Below, piece after piece: positions 20,719 to 32,830 of a DNA stretch of 64,000 bases. Both the position numbers and the translations under genes were made by a program. The DNA is from Congeria kusceri. Taxonomy: Eukaryota; Mollusca; Bivalvia; Myida; Dreissenidae. The notes under the pieces were generated by a model. It had not been told where the DNA came from. It was given only the letters and a program-made list of their open reading frames with translations, and searched no databases. Every line of letters starts with the position of its first letter. Position 1 is the stretch's first letter. The stretch is from assembly GCA_027627225.1 (NCBI GenBank), contig CM051034.1, forward strand, positions 6,626,858-6,690,857. The letters run 5' to 3'.

Positions 20719-21086
20719 CTGCGGACAAACCACATATTATAATTAACTCAAGATGCATATCTAAAACTGACATGTATATACATTGTACATATAGGCGGAT
20801 TTAGAGGAGCGGAAGCGCCGTACTCCACCTCTAAATCTTGATCAATCTTTGATTTGTTTATCTTCACGATAACTTCAACATATGCATTAAGTTGCTAATG
20901 GCTTGTTCTTCAATTAATGTATTGCAGTCATCACACCCATTCGTTTAATGGTTCCTTTTCTGATGACGCTGCACGGTTCTGAAATGATATCCTAACATCA
21001 AAGAGAGACAAACCAATCATTTTGTTGGCAGTTACTGAATATTTCCGCCCCCTCAAAGTCAAAATCCTGTTTCCGCGCCAGTTGTA

Positions 21087-21300
21087 TCTACATCATGTAA
21101 TAATGTATCTTTACGTTATATCAGGCAGTCAAATCATGTAATAAAATGTATCTTTAAGTTATAACAGGCTGTCAAATCATTTAATAATGTATCTTTACGT
21201 TATATCAGGCTGTCAAATCATGTAATAATGTATCTTTACGTTATATCAGGCTGTCAAATCATGTAATAATGTATCTTTACGTTATATCAGGCTGTCATTT
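21087..21300. repeat. 41-bp minisatellite, five copies
   Basis: Unit catgtaataatgtatcttta followed by cgttatatcaggctgtcaaat. Copies are nearly identical, with one-base differences. Confidence 0.85.
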
Positions 21301-21450
21301 GACACAGCGGCGTCGTTTGTTTTTTGCTGTCGGTTTGTTTTGCCTGATCGTCCAAATTATAGTTCAGTTACATACTTTACTAACATTGACTTTAGACATA
21401 ATGTAGATCGAGGACTCGTTACTTAACTGTATAGTTGCTTCACGAATAAT

Positions 21451-22062
21451 AACAAGAGCTGTCGGAGTACAGCGCGCTCGGCTTTTCTTGTACTTGTCAG
21501 ATCTCGTAACTGGCTTTTTTTCTCAAACAGAATTTTTGGACAGTAGGGGCCAATTAAAAAAACCAAGTTAATTTCGTTATCGAGCTATTGAGTGGATAGC
21601 ATTGTTCTAATTTTCATAACAATGATCTTGACCTCATTCCATATGCAATCTCATGCAATGTCTCACCATATGGTATCTATAAACTGAGTTTCATGAACAT
21701 ATTTCAATTTGTTCTCGAGTTATTTAGCAGAAACTGTTGTTTTATATTTTTAGTAACAGCGACATTGACCTTGACCCCACCCAACTAACCCCAAATGCAA
21801 TCCCAAGTAAAATATTGCTTTAGGGTATCTATGTATTCAGTTATTGAGTGGAAATCAAAAGTTGATTCCGTCACCCCACCCACGGGAAGGTACATTTTTT
21901 TAAGTGTAAATAGGCCCATGATTTCGACAAATTTCAAACTAGAGTTATCAAAACTGGAATATATGGAATAAGTGTTTTAGATTTGAATGAAATCCCTAAA
22001 GCCCTTCCGGACAAACTGGCTTACGCCAACGCCGGCACCGACGCCGGAGAGAATAGAATAGC
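21451..22062 (-). repeat. Element E relative, reverse orientation
   Basis: Begins aacaagagctgtcggagtac, the complement of the tail of element E (gtcttccgacagctcttgtt at 26887-26907). The body contains complements of its core words (gacattgaccttgacc, ccccacccaa). It ends in a gccaacgccggcaccgacgc tract, the head in reverse. About 600 bp with a reduced core. Confidence 0.7.
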
Positions 22063-23230
22063 TTGCATTCTCTTCGAAAGTATCTGCACACTGACTTTGC
22101 AGAGTACTGTTCTAACGCTGTCAACAAATGAATGTACGCTTACTTCGGTCGAGCAATGGCGCTGGGACATTTGATTTCAGCTGGACGTATCCATTTCCTG
22201 TTTCCAAGGCCAATAACAAACTTAAGCAAAATAGTAACTGCATTCATTTCTAGATCTAGCGCCTTTTGATCCCTTGTATGCGAAAAGGCTTCAAGACACA
22301 AAGATGATGTACTGATAATGTGAATTTAATAAGTCAAGATATGACACTAGACACACAAGTTTGACACGAACAAAACGCGAGTTATCATGAAAGGTGCATA
22401 TCCACGGTAAGCTGTTGTCAAATTTATAGAAATATCCACAAACATTAGATTACGTTAACTGGGAACGTACAAAAAATGTGTATTATATACATTTTACTAC
22501 TAACTTTATTCAAGAAATAAATCTTACTAAGCTGGCAAGCTTGTAAACATGTGGTTTGTAATTAATAATTCACAATAATTTGTCACAAAAGCCTCCATAT
22601 CATTGTCCCTCTCCCCCCTATTGCATGCACGATGGTGTAAACTCATAAAAGTAGCTCAGCACCATAGGCAACTAGCCGCTTGTTATGTTTATTACTATAC
22701 AAGTATAATTGTGTAATTATACATGTACAGATTCACTTTAAAGTCTTCACTGTCTATGTAGACTAGTTTTGTCTGTACCTACATTGATGGAACTATGACA
22801 GCTCGTAAAATAAGGCGTTGAAGTGTCGTATATAACAATGAAGACTATTGTGATGAATGCATTTATTAAATAATTGAATAGTATTTTTTCTGAATTTTAT
22901 CGGTGAATGAACTGTTGGGAAAATTACACATAATTTGCATTAACGCCGACTGCTAGAATAAATTTATAATGTCGTGCTGTGATGCATAACCCACGACGTT
23001 AATCGGTTAAGTTGTTGTTGTTGGAAATCAAGTACCCATCAATGGCGGATATTTCAATCAAAAAGTTGTAGAGGGAAAGACAAAACTTAACAAAAATTAC
23101 AGTGGTAATTGCTTTTACTATCGTACAAACACAAAGTTTAAAATAAACAAAAGATATTCTGTTTCACCAATGCTAATGTGTGTGCCAATATCGAAAATCA
23201 CTATGCATAAAACTGGTCATTTTCCATGTG
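22063..23230. other. Intergenic or intron upstream of ShKT exons, nothing assigned
   Basis: No exon with a matching phase-1 boundary or a signal peptide was recognised on the - strand here, although the ShKT gene needs a first exon upstream of 20718. Confidence 0.35.
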
Positions 23231-23599
23231 GCATTCATGGAATTACAGTCAAACCGGCCACAAGTTAAACCGGCCGCACTTTAAACGGGCCACAAAAATG
23301 TCGAACCGACCACACAGCATTCTATACACAGATGATGACGTCACACGCCTAACCTGTGTACTTAATCGCATTATTTCGCCCCAAGCGGCGAAATGTGCTT
23401 ACGCATGAAGTAATAATCCCGCGTATGAAAGTTGTTTCGTGAAATGACTATTATTACCATTAATCAGTCTAATATTCAGTTAATACTGATAGTAGTATAT
23501 ATTTCTGTTAAATAAAATAACAGTAGTTCATGTTTAACGCTGGATCCCATAATAAAACGGCGAACTATCAGATTTCAGATTGTGCAAGCTTGGTTTCTG

Positions 23600-23968
23600 T
23601 TAAGAGATTAATTCAGATTGTGCAAGCTTGGTGTCTGTTAAGAGATTAATCTTTCCTTTTCCGAAAGTTGCAATAAAAAGATATGGCATGTAACTTCTAA
23701 GAAGATGCGTCTCATCTGAATGCAGACACCGGTAGAGACTAGGGTTTCGGCAGTCATATTTCGACAAAAGCCCCATGCCACAGTAAACACCCCCCAAAAG
23801 CTCATCTTTTAAGTTAGCCTCCAAAGAAATACAGAAAAATATTCCAAACACACAGAGGATATTAGAAATAACCACAAAAGGCATGTCTGACATTGCTAAA
23901 TGCTTTTCATAGCAGAAAAAAAAAAAACTAGTAAACAAATATTTCGAATGTAAAACGGAGGGAAACAC
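23600..23968 (-). CDS. Hypothetical small secreted protein (weak)
   Basis: A 122-codon frame. From an internal Met near 23893 it has a strongly hydrophobic segment (FVVISNILCVFGIFFCISLE) like a signal peptide, then a segment with three Cys. It lies inside the 6.8-kb insertion, has no clear promoter, and its C-terminal end runs into a 41-bp tandem duplication (23588-23650). It could be a chance frame. Confidence 0.2.
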   Translation of the reverse strand: MFPSVLHSKYLFTSFFFFCYEKHLAMSDMPFVVISNILCVFGIFFCISLEANLKDELLGGVYCGMGLLSKYDCRNPSLYRCLHSDETHLLRSYMPYLFIATFGKGKINLLTDTKLAQSELIS

Positions 23969-24310
23969 ATTGATTTACTGGTATCCAACCTCAATGCGAT
24001 GTTAAATCATCCATTGCAAGCTATGCTGGAAAGTAGCGCATACCCATTATGCTTAGAGCGTGAGTACACAGGTCTGTCAGACCGGTGTAGACACAACGGC
24101 CACACAGTCATTTGGAAAAAAGTCAAACTGGCCTCATTTTATTTCTCTGTAATAATTTGCTGATGGTGTGAAATATAATTTATGTATATTTATTGTATTG
24201 CTATATAAGCCAATGATGCATTGTTTGTTTTTATAGTGAAAACAAATAAAGGATCATAACATAATAAATGTATGTAAATATTGTTGTATATATTTTCTTA
24301 TCAGCATTAG

Positions 24311-25301
24311 CAGGGTTGCTAGCAGACTTAAAAAGTCAGGGAAATTTGATTTTTTTTCAAGGTCAGTGAATTGTCAGGGAATTTTGAAAAAAAGTCAGTG
24401 AAAAATCAAATTCCAAAAAAGTCAGTGAAAAGTCAGGGGAAAATATGCCTGAAGGTGAAAAATAATTTATACAAATTTGCAGGTTATGGCTAAGGCAGTC
24501 TTCACATGTTTTGAATTACTAAAGTATATGTATTATGTACATAATATGGTTGTCGTTAGTCATAAATATGTAACGTCAAGACGTTCCCAACACATTTTTG
24601 TATTTTTTCCCAAAGACAGATTTTCTTAAAAATTTGCACAAACATGTGTCAATGTATCCTTAAACTAAAACAGTCTTAAAAAATAGGGGTCGTTGGCCTT
24701 GTTCCGGAAATATTGGGGTTTAAATATGATACATATACTTACACCAAAACATTAATAAAAAGGATAGGTCACCAAACTTGTTTGGGAAATCTTTGACGTT
24801 AAATAGGGTACCTGTGTAGCCTTTTCATGTTTCGTGTTTACGTAAACAACATATCTAAATAGAATGTAGATATTTGTATGGATCTTTTTTTTAAACTAAT
24901 TTGTTTGGCAGTACATTGTATACATGTTTTTTTGATTATTGTAATGCTTTCTGAACTTCTAACCATTGACTGGAACTCAATGACTTACACAGGTTTATAT
25001 TTATTGATTAAAATTAGTATATTGTAACCTATATACAGTACAGAAATAATGAAGCAAAAGGAGAAATTAACCCAATTATTTTCTTTTTGTTGCGAACGTC
25101 TTTAACGATTTTGGTAAATGTCCTACACTTAAATATGATTTGTTCATGGACTTCCCTACCTGAAGATTTGGATGGCTAAAATGGGAGGATGAGGCCGTTG
25201 AAAAGGGTGGTTTTGGTCAGTGAAAAGCTGGATTAAGTCAGGGAAAAGTCAGTGAAAATTCAGGGAATTTTTTTGGGGGGCCCCAGGTGCTGGCAACCCT
25301 G
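24311..25301. mobile_element. Non-autonomous DNA transposon with CAGGGTTGC ends
   Basis: Inverted ends cagggttgctagca (24311-24324) and tgctggcaaccctg (25288-25301), one mismatch. attag is repeated on both sides (24306-24310 and 25302-25306). Internal blocks near both ends repeat gtcagggaaa and gtcagtgaaa. The ends resemble hAT elements, although the visible duplication is only 5 bp. It is nested in the 6.8-kb insertion. Confidence 0.65.
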
Positions 25302-25362
25302 ATTAGACATATATCAAAATTTAATATGTACCGAATACATACAACTGTGACAAATGTTTATT

Positions 25363-26913
25363 AGCTCGAAGCTATTCTACTCACCCCGGTGTCGGCGTCT
25401 GTGTCGGCGTCTGAGCTAGGTTAAAGTTTTCGGTAAGCTTGTTTCTCAGGAATGGCTTGAGGGATTTCATTCAAACTTAAAATATTTATTCCCCACATTA
25501 CAATGAAACTATAATGCAAGTTTGGTAACTCTAGTTTGAAATTTGTCCAAATTATGGGCCTTTTTACACTTAGAAATTTTACATAAGCTATATGGACAGG
25601 TTAAAGATTTTCGGTAAGCTGGATCCTCAGGAATGGCTTAAGGGATTTCATTCAAACTTAGAACACTTATTCCCTATATTAAAATGAACTCATAGGCCAT
25701 TTTTGGTAACTCTAATTTGAAATTTGTCAAAATTATGAACCTTTTTACACTAAGAAATTTTACATTTAAGCTATATGGACAGGTTAAAGTTTTTCGGAAA
25801 GCTAGTTTCTCAACTTTTTGTTTCCACTCGAAAACCGATTAAGCTATTGTAATGAAACTGCAAACATAGATACCTTATAGCGAGACTTCGCTAGGGATTG
25901 CATATGGGTGGGTGGGGTCAAGGTTACTGTTGCTAGAAATAGAAAAACGGTTTCTGCTCAATAACTTTAGAACAAATTGCAAATTGCGGTATTTTAATAA
26001 AACTTAATACATAGATACCTTATATCAAGACCTCACTTGGGATTGCATATAGGGTGGGTGGGGTCAAGGTCACTGTTACTAACTCAATAACTTAAGAACG
26101 CATTGAGATATTTTAATGAAACTTAATACATATATACCTTATATCGAGACCTCGCTTGAAATTGCATATGGGGTGGGTGGGATCAAGGTTACTGTTACTA
26201 ACAATAGAAAAATGGTTCCGTTCAATAACTTGAAAACGCATTGAGATATTTTAATGAAACTTTATACATATATACCTTATATCGAGACCTCGCTTGGGAT
26301 TGCAAATGGAGTGGGTGGGGTCAAGGTCACTGTTACTGAAAATAGAAGAACGGTTTCCGCTCAAAAACTTGAGAACGCATTGAGATATTTTATTGAAACT
26401 AAATACATACATATCTTATATCGAGACCTCATTTGGGATTGCATATAGGGTCAAGGTCAAGGTCACTGTTACTGAAATAGAGAAACGGTTTCTGCTCAAT
26501 AACTTGAGAATGCATAGAGATATTTTAATGAAACTTTATACATCGATACCTTATATCAAGACCTCGCTTGGGATTGTGTATGGGGTGGGTTGGGTCAAGG
26601 TCAAGGTTACTAAAAATAGAACAACGGTTTCCGATCAATATCTTGAGAATGCATTGATATATTTTAATGAAACTTAATACATAGATACCTTATATCGAGA
26701 CCTCGCTTGGGATCGCATATGGTGTGGGTGGGGTCAAGGTCAAGATCACTTTTACTACAAATTTTATTGATGTGCTGACTTTAATGCATTTCGTTAGAAA
26801 AATTAGGTTTTCGTGGAATGTCGATATTTCTTGTTTTAGAAAAAAAATGCCAGTAACTCTGACAAGCAGAAGAAAAGTCGAGTGCGCTGTCTTCCGACAG
26901 CTCTTGTTTTTAA
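25363..26913 (+). repeat. Tandem-core element E, copy 1
   Basis: Head agctcgaagctattctactc and a gtcggcgtctgtgtcggcgt tract. The first part has units of about 180 bp (caggaatggcttgagggatt, tttgaaatttgtccaaatta). The second part has about seven units of about 135 bp (gagatattttaatgaaactt, cgagacctcgcttgggattg, gggtgggtggggtcaaggtc). Tail ctgtcttccgacagctcttg. The second part reappears at 61571-62490 and the tail at 63340-63370. Confidence 0.85.
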
Positions 26914-27494
26914 TTGTGTTCACAATATATACCTTAAAAAACAACAACATTTTACTCTATCTATGGCTTATTTTGGTGAATAATGATATATTATTTGGAC
27001 TCACTTGGTTTTCTGGTAGCTGGCACATGAGTTGAGTTTTATCTACTCCGTCACTGGTTTGACAAAAGATACCGGTATAACTATATAGTTTATTTGATGA
27101 TGTCTTCTTCAGAAGAGATAATTTCCAATATAGTAAGCGAGTAATTAACTTATAAAGATTAGTTAAAATGTGTGGGTTTAGGCTGTATATCACACCTTTT
27201 CAAAGTGTGAATGCGTATTTAGCACATCAGTGTAAAACAAAAGCATTATTTCATTTTAAGCAAAGGTGTTCATACATCTACATATCTGTCTGCATTATTC
27301 AGTGAAATAACACAAATATCCCAGATCTTTTTCTAGAAAAAATGCTCGTGTTTAGATATAATCCTACATACAGAGATACTTTAAGAATGGATTTGAATCA
27401 TTTGAATATGAAAATATCACATGTTTGTAAATTAAATATGATGTATGTGCTACATTTTACTATTAGCTAAAAACACAATTGTATGCTTAATGCT

Positions 27495-29181
27495 AATTAG
27501 TCCCCTACCAGTGTTTCACCGGAGGGGACTATAGGTTTGCCCTCCGTCCGTCCGTCTGTCACGCCGTTCGTACGCAAAATTTTGTTCCTGTGATAACTCA
27601 AAAAGTACTGAAGATACTTCAATGAAACTTGGTATACATATAAATGGCAATGTGAGTACATGTATGATGCACGACCTTTTATTTTTTACCAGAGGTCAAA
27701 GGTCACGTGACTGTTACTAAACATAGAAATAAAATTAAACAAACTGGATCCTGCGATAACTCAAAAAGTACTGAAGATATTTCGATGAAACTTGGTATAC
27801 ATGTAAACGGCAATGTGAGGATTATGCAGGACCTTTTAGTTTTCACCAGAGGTCAAAGGTCATGTGACTGTTACTAAAAATAGAAATAAACTAAATACTG
27901 TTATAATTCGAACTATAGGCTTGCCATCCATCTGTGTGTCTCGCTCTATCTGTTCATCCGTATGTTTGTCCATCCGTCTGTCTTACTGTTATGATTAGAA
28001 AAGTACATAAGATATGACCATGAAACTTGGTACAAAGATTGAACTATAGGTTTGCCATCCATCTGTGTGTCTCTCTATCTGTTCGTCCGTATGTTTGTCC
28101 ATCCGTCTGTCTGTCCGTCCCCAAAACCTGGTTCCTGCAATAACTCAAAAAGTACTGAACTTATTTCGATGAAACTGGGTATACATATAAACAGCAATGT
28201 GGCAATGTGAGGATTATGCACGACCTTTTTTTCACCAGAGGTCAAAGGTCACGTGACTGTTACTAAAAATAGAAATAAACTAAATACTGTAATAATTCCA
28301 GATGGATATGAGATATGACCATGAAACTTGGTACAGAGATTGAACTATAGGTTTGCCATCTGTCTGTGTGTCGTTCTGTCTGTTCGTCCGTATGTCTGGC
28401 TGTCCGTTCGTCCCCAAAACCTGGATCCTGTGATAACTCGGAAAGTACTGAAGACACTTTGATGAAACTTTGTATACTTAGCAACAGCAATGTGAGAATT
28501 ATGCACAGCCTTTTATTTTTCACCAGAGGTTAAAGGTTATGAGACTGTTACTAAAAATAGAAATAAGCTTAAAATACAGTAATGTTTTGAAAAGTGCATA
28601 AGATATTATCATGAAACTTCATGAAACATGGTACACAGATTGGACTATGGGTTTGACCTCTGTCTGTGTGCGTCTGTTCGTCTGTCGGTCTCACTCTGTC
28701 TGTCTGTCCCATCCCCAAAACCTGGATCCTGCGATAACTCAAAAAGTACTGAAGAATGATGAAACTATGTTTACATAGAAAGAGCAAGGTGAGGATTGTA
28801 CACGACCCTTTTTTATTTTTCACCAGGGGTCAAAGGTCACGTGACTGTTGCTTAAAATACATAAACTTAATACTGTAAAAAAATAATTCGAAAAGAACAT
28901 AACATATGATCATGAAACTTGGTACACAGAATGGACTATATGATTGCCCTCTGTCAGTTAAGTACTGCAATAACTCAGAAAGTAACTCGAATGTCTGGAT
29001 AATGTTACTAAAAGAGAAAAAAACAAAAACTTAATACGGCAGTGACAAATGGAATTTGAATATGAAAATTTGTACATCGACAGATAAAGGGCAATTTGAC
29101 AGTATTGCACAATGTTTAATTAGTAGGGTTTTCACTGGTAGGGGACTCCTGTATTGCTTGCAATATTATCAAAGCCTTGTT
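27495..29181 (+). repeat. Tandem-core element A, copy 2 (complete)
   Basis: Perfect 15-bp inverted ends agtcccctaccagtg (27499-27513) and cactggtaggggact (29133-29147). A ccgtccgtccgtctgtcac head is followed by about six units of roughly 130-300 bp and a gcttgcaatattatcaaagc tail. The module aggtcaaaggtcacgtgac is perfect at 27693 and 28239 and decayed at three other units. Unit order at the right matches copy 1 at 1-1330. Confidence 0.9.
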
Positions 29182-29794
29182 AATTTTGTTATTGTAGTAG
29201 TTAAAATATGTTTGTTGATGTGTAAATAAATCAGTCAATAACTGAAGTCAAGTATTTGATTGCAGGATCATCAACAATAAAATATTTGGTTAGTATGTCA
29301 TGTGGCTCCACATCTACCAGTATTGCGTTGTGACCGTAAAAACACCGCATCAGAGTCCACTTGAGATAACGATCGGCGTATATCAGTACACCAGACATCA
29401 AGATGTAAAGGTGTCATAACATCACGAGTTTTCTGATAATTAAATTGCAATCTAATGTGTAATACGAATCTTGTACTGAATAATGATGTCAGTAAAATAT
29501 ATGTCTAATCTATTTGAACTCGTTGTGTATTTTTGTTTTAAACTCTTATTACTAACAAATGCCCAAAAGCAACTACTAATAACAGTAATTAACAATTAAA
29601 TATTGATGTTGTTATATGTTATTCTTACACCAAATTCTTATTATTGGGAAATTTGAGTTATATCAGTTTCACATCTCCAAACTGATGACACACACCAACC
29701 TTTAAAAAAAAATTATTGCATGGTTGATTGAAATATTTTTTGATTACTCCTTACTATGTACAAACCTTAATTTGCATTTTTATTGAATTGTGTG

Positions 29795-30010
29795 GCCGGT
29801 TTAACTTGTTTGTGGCCGGTTTTGACTTTTTGTGGCGGGTTTAACTGTATTTTTGGCTAAGTGAGTCCGGTTTGACTTTTTTGTGGCCGGTTTGACATTT
29901 TTTGAGGCAGGTTTAACTTGTGGCCGGTTTGACATTTTTTGAGGCAGGTTTAACTTGTGGCCGGTTTGACATTTTTTGAGGCAGGTTTAACTTGTGGCCG
30001 GTTTGACTTG
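29795..30010. repeat. Tandem array of the GGCCGG subterminal word
   Basis: Repeats of tgtggccggtttgac and gaggcaggtttaactt. The last three units are near-identical at a period of about 37 bp. This is the right end of the 6.8-kb insertion. Confidence 0.8.
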
Positions 30011-30023
30011 CTTGCCATTCATG

Positions 30024-31440
30024 ATAGGTGCTGGATTGTTTAACAAATACAAAATATTCTAGTCCCTATATTGTATGTATACACAAGGTACCTGACTCGG
30101 AAGTCAAGTTAGCTTTTAATTACCCGGCCTGAATGTATGCACTGTTATGACTTTTTTTATTACCCTTACGATAGAAAATGGCGGGTAAGCCACTTTGTTG
30201 ATTGCTAAAGAAACTTCAGCGAACAGTTTATATAGTACTGACTAGACCTGTTCGCTGAAGCCAACCCCGTATCGAAAGTCTACCAGAGTCGTAACATATT
30301 TATATCAGGCTATAAATCCATAATTTTGCATTTTCTGGAGGAAATCACTAGATATACAGGTAAGTCAATATAAACTGTTGACTTGTGGCCTATTTTGAGA
30401 ATCGAAATTGTCAAATGCATCGAATAATACCTGAAAATAACTCTGATCAGCGCACAGTGTACCAGTACGCCGCCATTGTTGCTTTATCACTTGACTATGA
30501 GAGTTTCATTAGGATATTTTTGGATTGACCTTGACCTTTTCGCGTGCTCAAATTGTAACATGTAATACATTATTTTCATTAAATTACTTATGTCTGACAA
30601 GCAAACATATTTTATTAATATTGGTGTCAGTTATGTTATATCCATTATTCTTTTACTAGGTATTAAAATATTAGTGTGTTCACAAAACAATCACCAGTGA
30701 AGTAAAACTTCAGGAAATGCCATTTTCCTGTTCACGCTGTGTTTGAAAACAGTCAGAGCGCATGTTCTGTTACTAAAAATGGATAAAAAGTCACATGAAC
30801 GTGAAATCCCGTGAGATTCTTATTTGACCAATGTCTTCCATGTGGCTGATTTCCTATACATTTTCGTTACAAAATGGTTATATAGAAGTGTTTTAGACCG
30901 TATTTTGCCATAAGTATGCTAACTAGATGTAAAAATTATCCATCTACCAAATAATGTTGCCTATTTGGTTCAGTAGTGCATTTCAAAGCCATTTTGGGCA
31001 GTTGTTTTGGTGACTGTTGATAAACTGTCATATTCTTAAGACTTGCTGGTAGACTTTGCTATGGGAGTTGCTCCATAACTTTATGTTGCCAAAGTAAAAA
31101 AATATAAAAGACATTTTAAGTTATGGAAGCCAGAACTACTTCGTTTATAGTTGCAACATTACAACTTCAGCTGTATGATCCTCCGGGTCGCTGGGAGTTG
31201 CGATTGTTAAGGATTGTTTTCATACCAACTCGCCGCCTAGAATCCAGGCGGCAACTTTGAACAGTAATATTATCCAAATATAATGTTTCTGGAGCAAATA
31301 GACACCAAAATATCATAAAGCTATGCTTATACTCAGGATACCATCTACCGGTGTATACAGTCTATCAGTGTAATCCGAGATATGCCGACTATGGTCCAGG
31401 CGAGGCAGTCAGTTCTCATGTCCCCATTGCTCTGGATAGG
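30024..31440. other. Intergenic; one short inverted repeat
   Basis: cttcagcgaacag (30214-30226) and ctgttcgctgaag (30248-30260) form a perfect 13-bp stem. Otherwise AT-rich sequence with no exon or element seen. Confidence 0.45.
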
Positions 31441-32072
31441 CTGTTATTTATGGAACAGTATTAGTTTAAAAATTACGTTATGCTTTCATTAAATTCTTGC
31501 TCCGCTTCTTGACATTCTTGCTCGTCTTCATTATCTTCATCATGCTCCTCTTCTTGACATTCTTGCCCTTCTTTCTTCTCTTCCAAATGTTCCTATTCTT
31601 CCATTTCTTCATTGTCTTCCGAATGCTCCTATTCGCGACATTCTTCCACGTCTTCCTTCTCTTCCAAATGTTCCTATTCTTCCATTTCTTCATTGTCTTC
31701 CAAATGCTCCTATTCGCGACATTCCTCCACGTCTTCCTTCTCTTCCAAATGTTCCTATTCCTAACATTCTTGCTATTCTTACCTCTCTTCCATCTGAGGT
31801 TTTATTGCTATATTGTACACTATGACATGTGTATAACTTAAAAACAGCTTTAAACATTCGTTAAATACAACAAATAGAAAATGTACAAAGCAGAAACAGC
31901 GCATGTAAGTTAGACGAATACAAAACTTCTCTCTCATCGTTGGCAGTTTCCGTATATGTACACAAATGCGAAACTAACAAATTCTACGAACCCCAGTATA
32001 ATCGATTGAACGTTTAGTGTTGTGTGACCTACCCTTTACTTGATTAGGTGCCAAGGTCGCACAGCATTATTA

Positions 32073-32350
32073 AAGGGTGTGTATCAACGGCTAATATATT
32101 GTAATATTTTCTTTTCTTTCTTATATTTATGTATGATTGTTGATTCACACATAGGCCTCGTTGAACAAACAGTAAACTATGAACAAACAGTAAACTATGT
32201 TTTATAACCATAAAACAGTTGTCACCGTGACACTTTTCGCGGGCATGAGAAAATCAGAAATAGTAGGAAAATCAATGTAGTCTAGCGTAGGAAAGTTTCC
32301 ATTGAAGTTCGCATTTGTGTAGGTGTGAGTTCGAATCATGCTGAAAACAT
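32073..32350 (-). mobile_element. MITE F, copy 1 (reverse)
   Basis: Shares attaaagggtgtgtatcaac at one end and cacttttcgcgggca inside with three + strand copies (43751, 47992, 59985). It lies inside the foldback element. Confidence 0.65.
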
Positions 32351-32430
32351 GAATCAAAAACATGTTTGCCGTTGAATTGTGTTTTTAAACGATTTAGTCT
32401 ATATATTATGCACCTATCAATGTTTCCCCT

Positions 32431-32454
32431 TTGGGGGTGGGGGGGGGGGGGGGG
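32431..32454 (+). repeat. G-run
   Basis: A nearly pure G tract with one T, able in principle to form a G-quadruplex. Similar single-base tracts occur at 46260 (C) and 49821 (G). Confidence 0.8.
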
Positions 32455-32524
32455 CGACGGGCATTTACAGGACTTTAGACTGAAAGTGATTCAGACATTA
32501 GACATTCCAAATGATTTTAGGTCC

Positions 32525-32830
32525 CGGGGTAATAGACTTATGTCCCGGTAATATAGGACCCGGTAATATAGGACCCCGAGCCATTAGATAGACTTATGTC
32601 CCGGTAATATAGGACCCCGAGCCATAAGATAGACTTATGTCCCGGTAATATAGGACCCCGAGCCATTAGATAGACTTATGTCCCGGTAATATAGGACCCC
32701 GAGCCATTAGATAGACTTATGTCCCAGTAATATAGGACCCCGAGCCATTAGATAGACATCTAGGGTGGGGATAATAGACTTTGGAATTTGGATCCCGGTA
32801 ATATAGGACCCCGAGCCATTAGATAGACAT
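32525..32830. repeat. 41-bp minisatellite, about six copies
   Basis: Unit aggaccccgagccattagat followed by agacttatgtcccggtaatat. The first units are shorter. Confidence 0.85.

Larger units (their letters stand above)
23240..30015. mobile_element. 6.8-kb hAT-like composite insertion with inverted GGCCGG arrays
   Basis: Flanked by cattcatg at 23232-23239 and 30016-30023, a perfect 8-bp direct repeat. Inside each end is an inverted array of the same word: gtcaaaccggccacaag at 23248 and cttgtggccggtttgac at 29991-30007, matching over 24 bp. The left array has about four half-units, the right about eleven. No transposase is visible. Other elements are nested inside (24311-25301, 25363-26913, 27499-29181). 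The 8-bp duplication suggests a hAT-type enzyme. Confidence 0.75.

Noticed and set aside
26254..27035. Frames of about 60-100 codons in element E and its flank
   Set aside because: The repeated motif (KLYTYIPYIETSLGI) is a translation of the 135-bp tandem unit.
31478..31841. Leu/Phe-rich or Lys/Arg-rich proteins on either strand
   Set aside because: Low-complexity translation of pyrimidine/purine repeat arms of a foldback element.
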